Part shown: piece after piece, positions 10,473 through 22,190 of the stretch
Position numbering within the stretch: the stretch's first letter is position 1
How the letters are laid out: each line of letters begins with the position of its first letter
Source of the DNA: Auriscalpium vulgare
Lineage: Eukaryota > Basidiomycota > Agaricomycetes > Russulales > Auriscalpiaceae
DNA length: 64,000 bases
Reading direction: 5' to 3'
Assembly (NCBI GenBank): GCA_019915015.1
Contig: JAHBBC010000045.1
Coordinates: 1-64,000 of the forward strand
Notes under the pieces: generated by a model
Database searches by the model: none
Told to the model about the DNA's origin: nothing
What the model saw: only the letters and a program-made list of their open reading frames with translations
Program-made: the position numbers and the translations under genes

Positions 10473-11716
10473 TCAAGCCGCACTGCATATCGAGAGTTCG
10501 CGCATTTCCTGAAGGACGCCCTCGACCTGTGCGTCGAGCTGGCCTGCGGCGTAGTCATCTCGAACCTTGTCGTCGAAGTACCTGATATGAAATAACGCCG
10601 TTGGCAGATGAGACGGTGTGCGGGAATGACAGGAGTACACCCACCTCTGGACACCGCTGAGCTTCTCGTAACCTTCCTCAGCGAATTTACACTGCATGCG
10701 GATCATGGCCTCAAAACTCGGATCGAAGTAGGGCACGCGTTGCTCAAGCAGGACGGGGATCTCGCGGACGAGCTGGTCGTTAAGGAGCTCGAAGATCTCC
10801 TTGGCCTCATCGTGCTCTTGCTGCGCCTAAGGAACGCATCGGACGACGGTCGCAGTCATGTGAGACGTGTGGACGGACCTTGGGCAGCCTCCCTGGATCC
10901 TCACTGGGCTTCTCGGTCATCTTGCGGACCTTGCTGCGTGCTGCATCGTAATCCAGCAGCTAAGAATATCCTAGCCATCAGCAGGGCGCCAGGCGCGGTC
11001 GCGAGGCACTCACCTTTTTGTTCCGCTTTGAGATGTGCTCGTTGATGATGGGGAAGTATGCATTCATTTTGCCCAGCGGGTCGAGGATCGCTGTGCGATA
11101 CGGCGCATCCTGGTCGCTGCGTTAGCGCGGGGGTATGGTGCAGCAGCGGAGGGGACGCCCACCAGCTCGCGGCTGATGCCACTGTCGAGCTCCTCCACGG
11201 AGCGCTTGTACGCGTGCGCTGCCATGGCGCCATCTGAGGTGCGATCGGAGGCGCCGTAGAATGTGTCGATGGTCTCCGCGAGGCGCAGCTGCGCAGACGA
11301 CATGGCTGCAAGGCGTGCTCGACGGAGAGCTCGCACGGTTGAGAGCTCAATGGCCACGTACCGCGCATTGCGTCTAGATACGCCTTTCCATCCTTCTGTA
11401 ACGCAGCACACTCCTTCTCGAATCTGGGGGCAGGCGGTGAGTTCAAGGAGACGGGCGGCAGCGCGGGCACGCACGTCTTGTACTTGGACTCCTCGGTCGT
11501 GAAGTCTTGATCTACTGTGCGCTCTATTTGACCTGTCTTTTGGAGGAGCTGTCGAAGAGGGGCAAGTTGTGTTGGGGCAGCCAGGGCATTGCGATCAGAG
11601 GTATGCGTACCGTCGTCCCCGCTCTGTTCATAGACTTCTTGAACCTTGATGAGTCTCATCAGCGTCGTATTGCTTCGCTGCATCCCGACGACCTAGACGT
11701 ACCCTGACCAGCTCAT
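10473..11716 (-). CDS. BAR-domain protein of the Rvs161/Hob3 type
   Basis: Nine exons join cleanly (11716-11703, 11644-11611, 11548-11475, 11423-11362, 11305-11163, 11109-11014, 10959-10879, 10826-10645, 10581-10473) to give 264 residues, about the length of yeast Rvs161 (265). The protein starts MSWSGFKKSMNRAGTT and contains QIERTVDQDF, FEKECAALQKDGKAYLDAMR and ELLNDQLVREIPVLLEQRV. It is an N-BAR helical protein with no SH3 domain, which separates it from Rvs167. By family knowledge it forms a crescent heterodimer with an Rvs167-type partner, senses or bends plasma membrane at endocytic sites and acts in polarity and cell fusion. The first exon is only 14 nt long, and recognising it fixes the start. 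No shift or stop is needed anywhere. Confidence 0.93.
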
Positions 11717-12346
11717 CTTGGGATATCGTTGGGTGCGCTGCTTGCAAGGAGGTGAGGGTACGGAACGGAGAGCAGTCACACCTTGTCACGGTCACATCAT
11801 ATACGGCGCGCCGGGCCGTCTCTCCGACCTGCGAGGCGTAGAAAACAGGAGGTTGCTCTGAAGGCAGACGATTGGCAGACACGCAGCAGACTATCCATAT
11901 GATAATGATATTCTTATTCTCTTGTCTTGCAAGTAAATGTCACAAATGCAAACGAAACCGATAAGATAGCAAGTAAATGCATGCAAAACAGAAAGGGGGA
12001 GGGGAGGGGTAGTCATGAGGGGATGCGGGAATAACAGATGCGTGTGAGATAGCAACGACAATCCACGGATTAGATATCAGCAGGCGAGCAAAGCAAAAAC
12101 GGTGACAGCAAAACGATGATAGCGGGGGTTGACAGCAAAGATATAGCACGGAACGGAGGGGATGGGGAAGGCGGCGCGGGATGGGGTACGCTGCGAGGGA
12201 TAGCAATTGGATAGCAAGTGAGGACGGATATGATGGGGAGGAACAGCGTGTGGTTGGCAGTAAAAGCACAATAGCCGTCAGGAAGCATAAATGTCGGGGA
12301 GCGTGATAGGTCATGATCGTGAATCGTGGTACACCGCGGTCTGTCT
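11717..12346. other. Intergenic: BAR-gene promoter and 3' flank of HMG copy 2
   Basis: No gene is supported. The block at 11938-12060 (cacaaatgcaaa, then GGGATGCGG and ACAGATG) resembles 5330-5390 downstream of HMG copy 1, which suggests that the HMG genes also share ancestral 3' flanks. Confidence 0.45.
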
Positions 12347-13952
12347 TCATGAAGCAACCCACCCGTCGTTCGCGCCCGGGGAGTCAGGTGTCGGGTACGG
12401 CGGCCTCCAGCTGCCAGCGACGCGCCGCGTGCCCGCATTCGCGGCGCCCGCCGGCGGCCTGTAGACGGTCGGCTGCGGTTGCTGCGCGTGTGCGTCGTCG
12501 ACATCCGACGCCTCCGACACAATCGTGGCCGTCGACGAGATGCGCTGGCCGTGATGCTGGCCGTGCGCAGCCTGGTGGCCGGCCGCCGACCCGAACGACG
12601 TGGCGCGGGACTGCGCCTCCTGCGCCTCCGCCGGCGGCGGCGCGCCAAGCACGTCAAAGTTGAAGTACTCCAACATCGACTCGCTGGCGGGCGCGGTTGG
12701 CGGCGCATCGCCGATCTGCGGCGCCTCAAAGTCGCCGTAAAACCAGTTGTCCTGGATCGGCTGCGCGCCGCTGAGCACGGGCCCCGCCATCTGCGCGCCG
12801 TGAGAGTTCGCGTCGAGCGCGACGTTGTACGCGTCGTAGTTGAACGTCTCGAGGAGGTCGCGGAACTGCTCCGACCCGCCGGACAACGGGTCGCCGAAAT
12901 TGTCCATGCTGAGGTCCAGGCTGCCGGGCGGCAGCGCGGTGAGTCCAGCGTCGACACCGTCGATGGTGTAGACTGTCGGATCGGTCGTGCCCGCGAGCAG
13001 GGCGGCGAAGTCCTCCGGGAGGAACCCTTCGTCGAGGGGAGGAAGTGTCTGGCCGTTGAGCGCGGGCAGTTGGAAGTGCACGTTGTCCTAAGAAGTGTGT
13101 CAGTGTGTGGGTGGAGTAAGCTCGGAGATGGCGCACCTGTGCGAGTTGTTGGGACATGGAAGGCTCTGTGAGCTGTGTAGGCTGCCAGCTCGCGTCTTGC
13201 GCGCCGGGGACGTGTGATCGCGTGTCTTGCGCCGCTGTCGGCCACCCGAGCAGAGAAGATGGACCGGGCATGGGGGCTTGCTCGAAGTATGCCGGCGGCG
13301 GTGGCACGGTGTTCGGACGCGACAATGGGTGCGAAACGCCTGCCTGAAGTTGAGAAGGGGCTGTTGGAAGCATCAGGGAGCTCGAGCTCGCGACGGGGGC
13401 AGGTTGGGGTGATGGGCAGCCGTGTGGCTGGGAGAAGTCACGTAGCTGCAGGCTGCTGCTCCGGAAGGAGTCGGGGGTAGGCGGGGCTGGGGATGATGCA
13501 GACGACATTGGCGGCGACGCGTCGCCGTCGCTAGCATGATGTGAGGCATGCAGCAGCAGGGAGTGGATGTGCGCCGCACTGGCGCTGGGCGGGGTATCGG
13601 CCGGAGTCGACTTCTGACGCGCTCTCTTCGCATCTGCCTTCTCCCTCAACTTTTCTGCCCTCAACCGCTCCTTGTCCGACTTCTTCATAGGCGCAAAACG
13701 ATACCCTGGATACTTGAGAGCGTGCTCTTCTTTTGCGCGTTCGGCGCGCCTCTCGTACTCCGCGCGAATCTCTTCCGTCTCGTCCTTCCACATAACCGCG
13801 ATGGCCTTGGAAACATCGGCTTGCGGCCGCTTGGGCTGCCCGGGTTCGACAGGAGGGAGATTCTTCAGCATGTCAGAACGATACAGAATCCATGCATTGG
13901 GTGGCCGTGGTGGCCTGTCTCCTGGCTTGGGCGTTCTTGTTGGACCGGTCAT
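12347..13952 (-). CDS. HMG-box (MATA-like) DNA-binding protein, copy 2, intact
   Basis: ATG 13952, one 49-nt intron (13088-13136) and stop 12347-12349 give 518 residues. The HMG box is at about residues 15-90: PPRPPNAWILYRSDMLKNLP, then QADVSKAIAVMWKDE and HALKYPGYRFAPMKK, followed by a basic KLREKADAKRARQK tail. The middle is Pro/Ser-rich. After the intron comes an acidic region (PLDEGFLPEDFAALLAG, LDLSMDNFGDPLSGG) shared with copies 1 and 3, then an extra ~110-residue Gln/His/Ala-rich tail that the other copies lack. It is a nuclear DNA-binding protein by family; related fungal boxes include mating-type and pheromone-response factors. No homeodomain or pheromone-receptor gene is nearby, so a mating role is not supported by context. 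Confidence 0.88.
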
Positions 13953-15624
13953 GCTGGCAGCGGTGAGGACAGTGATGGAGAAGGGAACGAAGGTGGTTGA
14001 AGGACGTGGATAGGGAGAAGATGAGCGCGACGTTGAAGTTGAAAGCGAAGTTGAACGCATTTCTATAGCGTTTGGATTTGTGGGTCCAGTTGTTGGTCCA
14101 AGCCCCGAAATGGCCTCCGCCAATTGATTTCGCACTCCGCCCGCCACCGCCACCGCGAAAGCGACCTTTGCCCGCTGTGGCTTTGATGTCCACGAGTCCT
14201 GGCAGTCCTACGGTGTCCGCAGGAGGACCAATGCGTGCGCGAGCTCGAGCGGATGTGGTGGTAGCAGCTTGGAAGTTGTTGAATTTTAGGCGCGCGCGGC
14301 TGTGACTTGGCTTCACGCGACAATAGCGTCCTTGCGCCACCGTTCGACGAACAATAGGAAACCCACCATCCTGGCTCCCGCAAATCTCCCGAGGACAGGC
14401 AATATCTGGGACCCCAGATGGCCTATCAGAAAGGTACGTGCCCTTTGAGATACCAAATGTTGCTAAATTCGCAGCTCATGGCAGTGCGACCGGACCCTAC
14501 CGGACCTCGTGTCCGTCCTCCATTTCACCTTGGCCGGAACGGCCCAGCAACTCCACATGCTAGCCAGCAGGGATCTCTTTCGATGTGATCTGATCACTGG
14601 ATGTGCCCAAGCCTGCCTCATGTCCGCCGTGAGAGCTTATAGCCAGTCACCGTTTTCAAGCAGCGGTCGCAGGGGTCCACTTTCTTCCCTCCCCGCGGCA
14701 TTACTCCTCAATGGCAACCAATGCGGACACCGGCCAGACAGGTTCTCGCGGCCATCGGCTGACCATGATATGGCCAGTCTCCTTACAGGCATCTGTTTCC
14801 TGGCAGCAGGCCACGCCACGCCCGAGACAAATCTTCGCGGACTGGGGACTTTCTTAGTGCACAATTAAACGGCGCAAGCTCCTGTTCCCCGTCGATAATG
14901 ATGCCCTCGCGATCCACGGTCCGCCGTGATGCTAATTTGATAGTTATGCATGTCCCACTCACCGTCAACGGCCTTACCGATGCAATCTTTCGCACCTCAA
15001 CGCTAGCAGCATTGCTGCTCCGGCAACCGCGTCGCAGATCCGACAGTATCGCCGCGCAATGCTGTGCTGCAGCGGCATCCCCCAGTTTCATCGCTTGGCT
15101 TTGATAGAGTGACTAGTGCGGACCTCGAAGGCACGCGAATGCAAAGCTGTCTTCGTCGCCACTCTTCGCGCAGACTCCGGCGGACATCTTATCTACGATG
15201 TCACAAAACGCATTGCTCTGGAACGTGCCAGAGGGCCGAGCTGTTCGGACGGAGTGAGAGAGGTCATTTAATCTGGAGCTTGCGGGTATTGAGAAACCCG
15301 GTATATTCGGCATGGTGGATAAAGATGTCACAGAAGAGACATCTGACGGGTAGTGCTCCAAAGAGTATGTTGTTGTTGTGCGCATGACGATACGGCGTGG
15401 CAATATTGGTGGATCAAGGAAATAGTTGATATTGACGAGCGGAAACCGGTTTGTTGCTCAACTTCACGACGGATCCCCGAAACAAATGAGTCATCCGACC
15501 GAGTTGTTTGCAAAGATCAAAGACTTGAGGCTGCATGTAGCACTATCAGGTACATATATACGACGAACATAAGCTAGATGTTGTGAAGCGTCGCGCGATG
15601 TACTGGAAGAGATATCCGAATCTA
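13953..15624. other. Intergenic: HMG copy 2 promoter and unassigned sequence
   Basis: The first ~350 bp hold the copy 2 promoter, with a CTATAG core near 14063 in the context CACAAATCCAAACG that it shares with the other HMG copies. From about 14350 to 15620 no frame looks like protein; the frame at 14509-14868 lacks splice partners and has no family character. Confidence 0.45.
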
Positions 15625-16535
15625 CTAATATTGAGCTGCCGCCGGAGGCTGGGGCGGGTCGTACGGGCCCTGGCCGTACGAATGTTGCGCATCGGCGTAC
15701 GGATACGTGTTATTCGGGCCCGTGAGCGGCGCACCCTCCATGCTCGTGCGCGACGCGGACGCGTACCCGCCGTACTTCGGCGTTGTCTCTCCCACCATGG
15801 GCACCAGGTCGGGCGCATTTGCGCGCCACGCCTGCTCTGCCTCCAGCTTGTCACCGTACCTCTGAACGATCCCCAGCGCCCCTATGGACAGCATCGCAAC
15901 GGTCAGCGGGAACACGAATTGGGAGGCATTATACAACAACGTACAGAGCTGCACGATGATGCTGAGCACAATGATTACCGAGAAGGCTATTTTCCCCTCC
16001 CTGAAGAAAGACTTCTTGTTGCAATCGTCGATGACCGTCTGATCTGTTGAGCCATTGATGCAGCCCTTCTCGAACGCATCGCGCTTCATGTCGAAGACAC
16101 CCCAGAGGGCGAGCCCGTCGATAACGAGCGATATCATAAAGGCACCCATCATGTAGTTGAAGTAGACCTGGATACCCTGAAACGATCGGGATATAGCGCC
16201 AAAGAAGCTGCGGGGCAAGGTTTATCAGGGTCGGGGAGGGGGGGGGGGAGGAAGTAGAAATAATGGTACCCTAGAATTGCCCCCAAGGTCGCAGCCGAGT
16301 AATACAACGCGAAAAGAAGTGCGATGCGTTTCATTCTATCGTCTACTCCTTCGGCTGAATGATGATGACATGCCTCAGTAAAGACCCATCAAGGTGGTGA
16401 TGGACACGTACGCCAGTGTCCAGCGACATGATACCAAGTCACAGCGGCAGTCAAAGCAAACGAAAGGGTCTGGAAGGCAGAGATGATGATGACGCCGAAG
16501 CGCAGCGGGAGGCAGCAGCAGAAGTGGGAGCCCAT
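15625..16535 (-). CDS. Four-span (tetraspan-like) membrane protein
   Basis: Exons 16535-16412, 16354-16270 and 16207-15625 give 263 residues. The protein begins MGSHFCCCLPLRFGVIIISA with a Cys cluster at residues 6-8, a likely palmitoylation site. It has four hydrophobic spans: the N-terminal one, ALLFALYYSAATLGAILG, YMMGAFMISLVIDGLALWG, and IAFSVIIVLSIIVQLC running into FVFPLTVAMLSIGALG. A loop with two cysteines (KGCING, DDCNKK) lies between spans 3 and 4. The C-terminal ~80 residues are a Pro/Tyr/Gly-rich cytosolic tail (TYPYADAQ, YDPPQPPAAAQY). This layout resembles fungal small membrane proteins of unknown function and, loosely, tetraspanins. All junctions are GT-AG and in phase. Confidence 0.8.
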
Positions 16536-17701
16536 AGTTCGTGACGGTTCGTACGAGCGGGAGAGGAGAAGGGGTCGGGGGGCAGGCAGGATGGTAGGAT
16601 AGCCTTGATCAAGTATTTAGCGTGCTGGAAGGTCGCCTTACTCCAAAGAAAGTTGAGGGGACTTACTTATATGTGAAGGCCGCGAAACCCACGTCTAAGA
16701 GACGCTCAGCCTCGATCTTTCGGCATAGTGAAGGCAGAGCAACAAAACGCACCGCTACAGCGCCATCTTGCCTTCCATCATCTTGCCCGAATCCGAAGCC
16801 CCCGCTGCAGGTTGCCCGGCTGCCGGCAAGGTGTGTGTATATTCCGTTCTAGAGGCAGTTGCAGGCGGAGCGCCAATCACTGGGCACACGGAATGCTGTG
16901 ATACGACAGATAGAAGCGCGATGCGAGCGAGATGGGCGCAGGGAAGCCTGATACTCGAGAGCGCGAGTGGCCACGCTTCCATCACCAGGACAGTGGGCGC
17001 GAGCGGGAATCACGACTCGCCGCAAACCTGCTGCCGGATTACATGCGCACGGGGGCTGGCATATACTGCAACCGTTGAGCACTGGCGAACCGGTATTAGC
17101 GTTGCAGCGAGTCAGCGTGAAAAATAGAGAGCCGAAGTCCCCGGCGAGTCCTTGTCGGCGGTTTTTGAAGCCAGTTTCCGAGGGCTTGGGCGGTTGTACA
17201 TCTCGCTGAGAGTGGGTTTCCAACTCAAGAGATGGTTGAGTATCAGACATGAGCTGGGCGTTGTACAATTCATACGTACCTCCTGATCTCCTCGTTCCTG
17301 CCAGTGCACATGTCTCCATCATTTTAGTTAGGCCACCCCGACATGAGGTGGTACGAAGTTCGCTGTGGCCCGGGAAGGTAGATTTAGAATAAAATTGAAC
17401 AGTTGTGCACCGCAAGGTTCTGATCCAGGAAAACCAGATGATAATGACTGTGCTGTACAGTACATCGGCCAGGAGAGCCTCGTGTACCCGGGGTAGCTCC
17501 GACTAAGAGGCTGTGCTATTGATTGATCGGGAACGCGGCCGCGGCGCACGTACGGTACCCATTAGTCTCCGTACTAGCTTGACCTTATGGTATCAGAAGA
17601 TAGTCGTTCTGAATGGTACCCATTCTAATGTTCTACCATTACACACTTTGACTGACCTTGTAAGCTCTATGTTCTACGGTCTACGGGCATGCAAACTCTA
17701 T
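16536..17701. other. Intergenic, no gene seen
   Basis: No frame with protein character or matching splice sites was found. The longest open frame (minus, 16849-17415) has a random composition. The GGTACCCATT word occurs twice (about 17553 and 17613), too little to call a repeat. Confidence 0.45.
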
Positions 17702-19562
17702 TTAAGCAGTGCCCTCGCGACTACGCGCCGCATCTATAACCACGTCACCCACAGGATATCCCTTCGCCGCGCGATCCGCGAGCCACGCTGGGAACGCCTT
17801 TGTGAACGGCAGATCATCCCAGAGCGGCACGCCCTTGTCCACCTCCGTGACGTCGTTCAGGACCACCGACGCCAGCCCCGGCAGTGCGACGCCCGCGCCC
17901 CGCCCCTGGTCCAGCTCATGAAGCGCCACGCAGAGCGCGATGCCGGCGTATCCGTGCGCAATGACGGTGTGCAAGCCCGGAGAGCGCGCAAACAGGGTCG
18001 CCCACGCGCGGTGCGTCCAAGCCGGGCTGTCCAACCCGATGCGCGCGAGCTGCGCACCGGCGAAGAGCGCGGACGCGGCCTGTGCGATCACGAGCGCCTG
18101 CTTCTGCGCTGCGCGAGTGCTCCCCGCGCCGCAGCCCCACGACAGAGCGAGCTCAACAGCGGGCAAGCTGCTGTGGTAGTTGCGCGTCACAGAAACAACC
18201 ACCATGTTCGGCGTGTGGGTTGTCGCGGCCACCGACGTTACGGCGGCATCGACAGGTGCGAACCCCGCATCGCCATTCTCATCGATGGCGCCTCTAGCGT
18301 CCGCACGTCCCATCCATGCCCGCACGCCCTCGAAGTATGTGCTGTACTCCCCGGCGAGCACAAGCTCGCAATCAACGTTCATCTTCAGCGTCACGCCCTG
18401 GGGCGCCACAATGTGTGTGAGAAGGTGTGCGCAGGCGACCAAGCCGCCGCCGAGCTCGAGCTGCTCAAGGTGTGGCAGCGCGACGGGTCGTTCCAGGCCC
18501 ACCCCTGGTGTGGACGGCAGGAGGGAGTGCGACGGCGCCGCGGGTAGGTCGTTGGAGATGCTCAGGGTCTTGAGGCCAGGCATCCCCTCGAGCGCGCTGA
18601 GCACTGTGCTGAGCGATGGCGGTGGTTGAAACGGTGCGGACTCCTGCAGCTTCACGGCGAGCGACTCGAGAGCTGGCAGTTGAAGTGCGCTCCAGTCCAG
18701 CGCGGTTTCGGAGACGAGGGTGAGGTGCCGAAGGCGCGGCATATGGAGGGCTGCGACCTGCGCCGGGACACCGCCCACTGCGTCTGGGGCGTCCGGGGTG
18801 TCGGAATCAGGCTGTGCGACATCGCGCTGCCCGTGGTCGTCTTCATCGTCTTCGGTGAGCTCCAACCTCTCCAACGTCGGCATGTCTCCTCCCAATCCCT
18901 TGAACAGCGCGCCGAACACCCGCCCATGTGCACGCAACCGTAACGAGGCGATGCGTGCCTTGTTCTCGACGATCAGGCGCACCGCATCTGTACCACTGCC
19001 CATGATGCCTCCGAAGAAGGCAAGGGGGGCACTCCGCGCGCGGCGCACAATTTCGCTTGCGCGAGCCTCGCCGAGGGTAAAGTCGACGAAGGACCACAGG
19101 AATGGGCAATCCAGCGCAAGCGCGCGCCAAGCGTGGCACACATGCGTTATCGCCATCAGCGAGCTTGCGTGCGATTCCGGGGTGTCGCGCTCGCCGACAT
19201 AGTCGGTGGCAATCCGGTCCGCGTCCGCGCAGAGTGAAAAAATCTGCGCGAGAAGCTCGGGGGGCAGGCGCGAGATTGGCGTACGGGCGTTCCGGTGAGA
19301 GCGGAGGGATCGAAGAGCGTGTAAAAGGGACAGTTCCTCGTCATCGTAGGCAGTGAGGGCGGGATTGGTGGGGGAATTATTGTAGATGTTGGAGAGGGAG
19401 GTAATGGAGGCGAGGCGGGAGGAGAGCGCGCTTGACCAGTACGTGGATGCAGGTACGGGACTAGTGGGTGGGTGAGTCGGCGACGAAGGAGTAGATACAG
19501 GCAACGCACGATGCAACGCCAATAGTGGAGACAACCCCGTTGAGCGCAGTAGTTAGATGCAT
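17702..19562 (-). CDS. F-box / leucine-rich protein of the Agaricomycete type
   Basis: A long open frame ends at 17702-17704 (…SREGTA). The F-box lies about 100 residues in: ISRLPPELLAQIFSLC, then ITHVCHAWRALALDCPFLWS. It is followed by leucine-rich repeats (MPTLERLELTE, MPRLRHLTLVSE, MPGLKTLSISND, LPHLEQLELGG). Such proteins are substrate receptors of SCF ubiquitin ligases and form large families in mushrooms. The main exon has no ATG before the F-box in its own frame. A plausible start is ATG 19562 (MHLTTALNGVV) joined through a short intron (donor GTGCGT, acceptor CACTAG near 19468), but other starts are possible. The C-terminal half has lower-complexity Ala/Leu-rich helices. The body is intact. 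Confidence 0.82.
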
Positions 19563-20154
19563 CACTTTGAGAGGATGAGTTGCCAGCATGTCAGCACTGG
19601 CGAGCATGGAGAGAGAGACATACGGCTTACCGTGCTCTGTAGTAGTGATCACTGCGTCACTATCAACAGTCGACAGCAAGGCCAGGTCAGTATGAAGAGT
19701 AGCCAGAAGAAGGAGTCGTCGAGCGTGGAGGGGGAGGAAGTAAGATATGTCTAGTTGGCCACGGCGGGAAGATACATAAGTGATACAGCAGTCTGGTTGG
19801 GTCTAGGGTGTCTCTGTTTGAGTAGTAAAGTTCTAACGAGATTAGTCCACAGATTAGGTTTGACAAGAGGCAACAGGGAGACGAAGAATGAAAGCCAAGC
19901 GTGTCCAGCGCAATAGGAAGTCAAGACAGCAGAAAACTTTTGAAGAACGGAGTCACACTGGCCCTGCCAGCGCGCCACCGTGACTCAGGCTAATGCCGCC
20001 ATCTCGACGACAACTCAGCCTCAACCGCAATTGCTAATTACCTCCTGCGACCTCTACCTCGTGCTTGTGCGACAAATCTGCCGGTGACCTTGACACTTGC
20101 TTCATATCGCGCAAACCTCGAGTGACTACTTGGCGTCGTGCGCTCGTGCGATCC
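19563..20154. other. Intergenic between F-box gene and duplication arm B
   Basis: Nothing coding is supported. The sequence is mixed and has no match noticed elsewhere in the window. Confidence 0.4.
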
Positions 20155-20502
20155 CCGACTGCAGCTTCTGAGTTCTCAGAGTCACTCGCCTGTTTCCTTG
20201 CGTCCGTTCGCGTCCGCCATGTCTCCTTTGGAGTCCATGTAAGCTCTCTGGCCGCAGGGGGGAACAAACAAGTGGTTCCGGTTTAATTGTGGTACGCCTC
20301 GAGTGTTGTATCCGATACGATAAGCTGAGCATCTGATGAACTCTAGCTATCGAATGGCTTGTATATGAGGTACCTTTCAAATTATCGTTTACATTCTTTC
20401 CAGGAGTCTGGGCTTAAATGGTCGTCAAAATCTGCCACAAGACTGCAGTGCAAGCTGAGCGTGACCTCTCCTGTGGCTGTGACTGTGTTACCGACGCGTT
20501 GC

Positions 20503-20515
20503 GTCACTGCGTGAC
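20503..20515. promoter_or_regulatory. GTCAC-N3-GTGAC palindrome upstream of HMG copy 3
   Basis: GTCACTGCGTGAC is the counterpart of 7318-7330; both half-sites are kept and the spacer differs. Confidence 0.35.
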
Positions 20516-20710
20516 TTTACACCCGCGCGCGCTTTGAGCTCGTGCGCGCACTGGCCTTGCTGTCGAAGCTGTACTAGGACTACTAGCACCCATCGACCCG
20601 TACTTGGTGGTTCTTTAAGCTACACGCAGCTTGCAAGGCTCGCTTTTCAGGTCGGTGTGGCCGTCGGAGTGCGAAAGCTCATCCGCGGGTTGGACCCACA
20701 AACCAAACGA

Positions 20711-20717
20711 TATAAAT
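20711..20717 (+). promoter_or_regulatory. TATA-like core promoter of HMG copy 3
   Basis: TATAAAT in the context CAAACGATATAAATTCCTTC, the same context as copy 1, lies 174 nt upstream of ATG 20885. The extra distance relative to copy 1 comes from the intervening microsatellite. Confidence 0.6.
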
Positions 20718-20726
20718 TCCTTCAAC

Positions 20727-20811
20727 TTCCTCCTCCTCCTCCTTCTCCTCCTCCTCCTCCTTCTCCTCCTCCTCCTCCTCCTCCTCCTCCTCCTACTACT
20801 ACTACTACTAC
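20727..20811. repeat. (CTC)n/(TAC)n microsatellite in the 5' leader of HMG copy 3
   Basis: Roughly 23 trinucleotide units of CTC/TCC with a few CTT interruptions are followed by six TAC/ACT units. The array lies between the TATA box and the start codon. Arm A has only TTCAACTCCCTTGCTCTACC at this point, so the array expanded after duplication or contracted in copy 1. Confidence 0.95.
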
Positions 20812-20884
20812 CCTACCCCTCGTCCCACGCGTCCTTTTTCTCTGCCCCTTCCCCCTCCCCACCATCACTCTCACCGCTGCTAAG

Positions 20885-22190
20885 ATGCCCCGTCTAGCTC
20901 GAACGCTCAAGGCGGACGAGAAGCCCCCGCGTCCGCGCAATGCGTGGATTCTGTATCGCTCTGACATGGTCAAGAATCTCCCTGACATAGAACCCGGGCA
21001 ACCCAAGAGACCCCAAGCCGACGTCTCCAAGGCCATCGCCGTCATGTGGAAGGACGAGACGGCGGATATCCGCGCGGAGTACGAGAGGCGAGCCGCACGC
21101 GAAAAGGAAGAACATGCTCTCAAGTATCCGGGCTATCGTTACATTCCAATGAAGAAGGCGGACAAGAAGTTGATGAAGGCGAAGAAGCTGAAGGAGAAGG
21201 CAGATGCGAAACGAGCGCGCCAGAAGTCCACTCCGTTCGACGCACCGCCGAGCGCAGGGGTGGCCGCTATCCACTCCATATTGTTCAACCAAGCTTCCTA
21301 CGCCGACGCTTCCCCTCCGATGTCATCAGCTTCAACGCCGGCATTACCCTCCCCCCTCCTTCTGCCGATGGATGGCCTACAGATGCGCGAAGTGTCACAA
21401 CCCCCCTTTACGCAGCCACCCCACCTTGCCCCCGTTGCGAGTTCCAGTTCCCTGATACTCCCAGCCGGCAGTCATCAGCAGGAGTGGAGCGCGGCATACC
21501 CCTTGTCGTATCCGCACGACATGTCAACGTACGAGGCACATTACCAGCCGCAATCGTACCCGGCTCCCATCCTCTCTGGCCCGCCCTCTTACCTCACGTG
21601 GCCTCCATCGATGCAACATGCGCCAAGCCCAAGTCCCGTCTTCACTGCGCAACACGTGCCTGTGACTGGCTGGCAGTCCACTCAGTTCATGATCAGCGAG
21701 CCTATGGTCGAGATGCCGCAACATCACGAACACGTGAGTCGCCTCCCACCGTCCTCCAGCCACACACTTACCCACTGCTTAGGACGCCGTGCAATTCCAA
21801 ATGCCTCCGTTCAACACCCAGGTGCCTGCCCTGGACGATGGGCTCCACCCTGACGACTTCGCTGCCTTGTTCGCCGGCGCGCCCGACTACACTCAGCATG
21901 ACAACCTAGACCTCAGCATGGGTAACTTTGGCGACGCGATGGCGAGCGGGTCCGCGGAGCAGTTCCGCGATTTCGTGGACGCGTACAATTTAAAGGCCAG
22001 CAAGCGTGTATTGAACGCAAACTCACACGCTACTCGGATGATTGCGCTTGGACTGAACAGCGCCCAGCGCGTCGGCAATGACTGGGACTTGCGGACGCCG
22101 CGGACGGGCGAGGCGCCCTCAGCCGGGCAAGGCGATGAGGCGATGATGAAGTTTGTCGACTTCGACGCCATGGCCGGCCCACCAGCATAG
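20885..22190 (+). CDS. HMG-box (MATA-like) DNA-binding protein, copy 3, intact
   Basis: ATG 20885, one 49-nt intron (21734-21782) and stop 22188-22190 give 418 residues. The HMG box (about residues 15-90) reads PPRPRNAWILYRSDMVKNLP, QADVSKAIAVMWKDE and KEEHALKYPGYRYIPMKK, then a Lys-rich KADKKLMKAKKLKEKADAK helix. A Ser/Pro/Gln/Tyr-rich middle and the acidic C-terminal block (DDGLHPDDFAALFAG, LDLSMGNFGDAM) follow. It is closest to copy 1, with which it shares both flanks; copy 2 is more distant and has a longer tail. Both residues and splice sites are intact where copy 1 is broken, so this is probably the functional member of the duplicated pair. Nuclear DNA binding is inferred from the family. 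Confidence 0.9.

Noticed and set aside
12070..13245. 391-residue minus-strand open frame, very Arg/Ser/Thr-rich
   Set aside because: It overlaps HMG copy 2 in another frame; its composition is the shadow of GC-rich coding sequence. The HMG frames splice correctly and carry the domain.
14509..14868. 119-residue plus-strand open frame upstream of HMG copy 2
   Set aside because: No recognisable feature, and an antisense frame of similar length is equally open.
16849..17415. 188-residue minus-strand open frame between the tetraspan and F-box genes
   Set aside because: No splice partners, signal peptide or motif; amino-acid composition looks random.
17553..17625. Repeated GGTACCCATT as a regulatory array
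   Set aside because: Only two copies about 60 bp apart, with no symmetry or relation to a start codon.
5766..22190. The HMG cluster as the mating-type locus
   Set aside because: No homeodomain pair, pheromone receptor, pheromone precursor or usual flanking markers are present in the window; HMG paralogues alone do not define MAT in Agaricomycetes.
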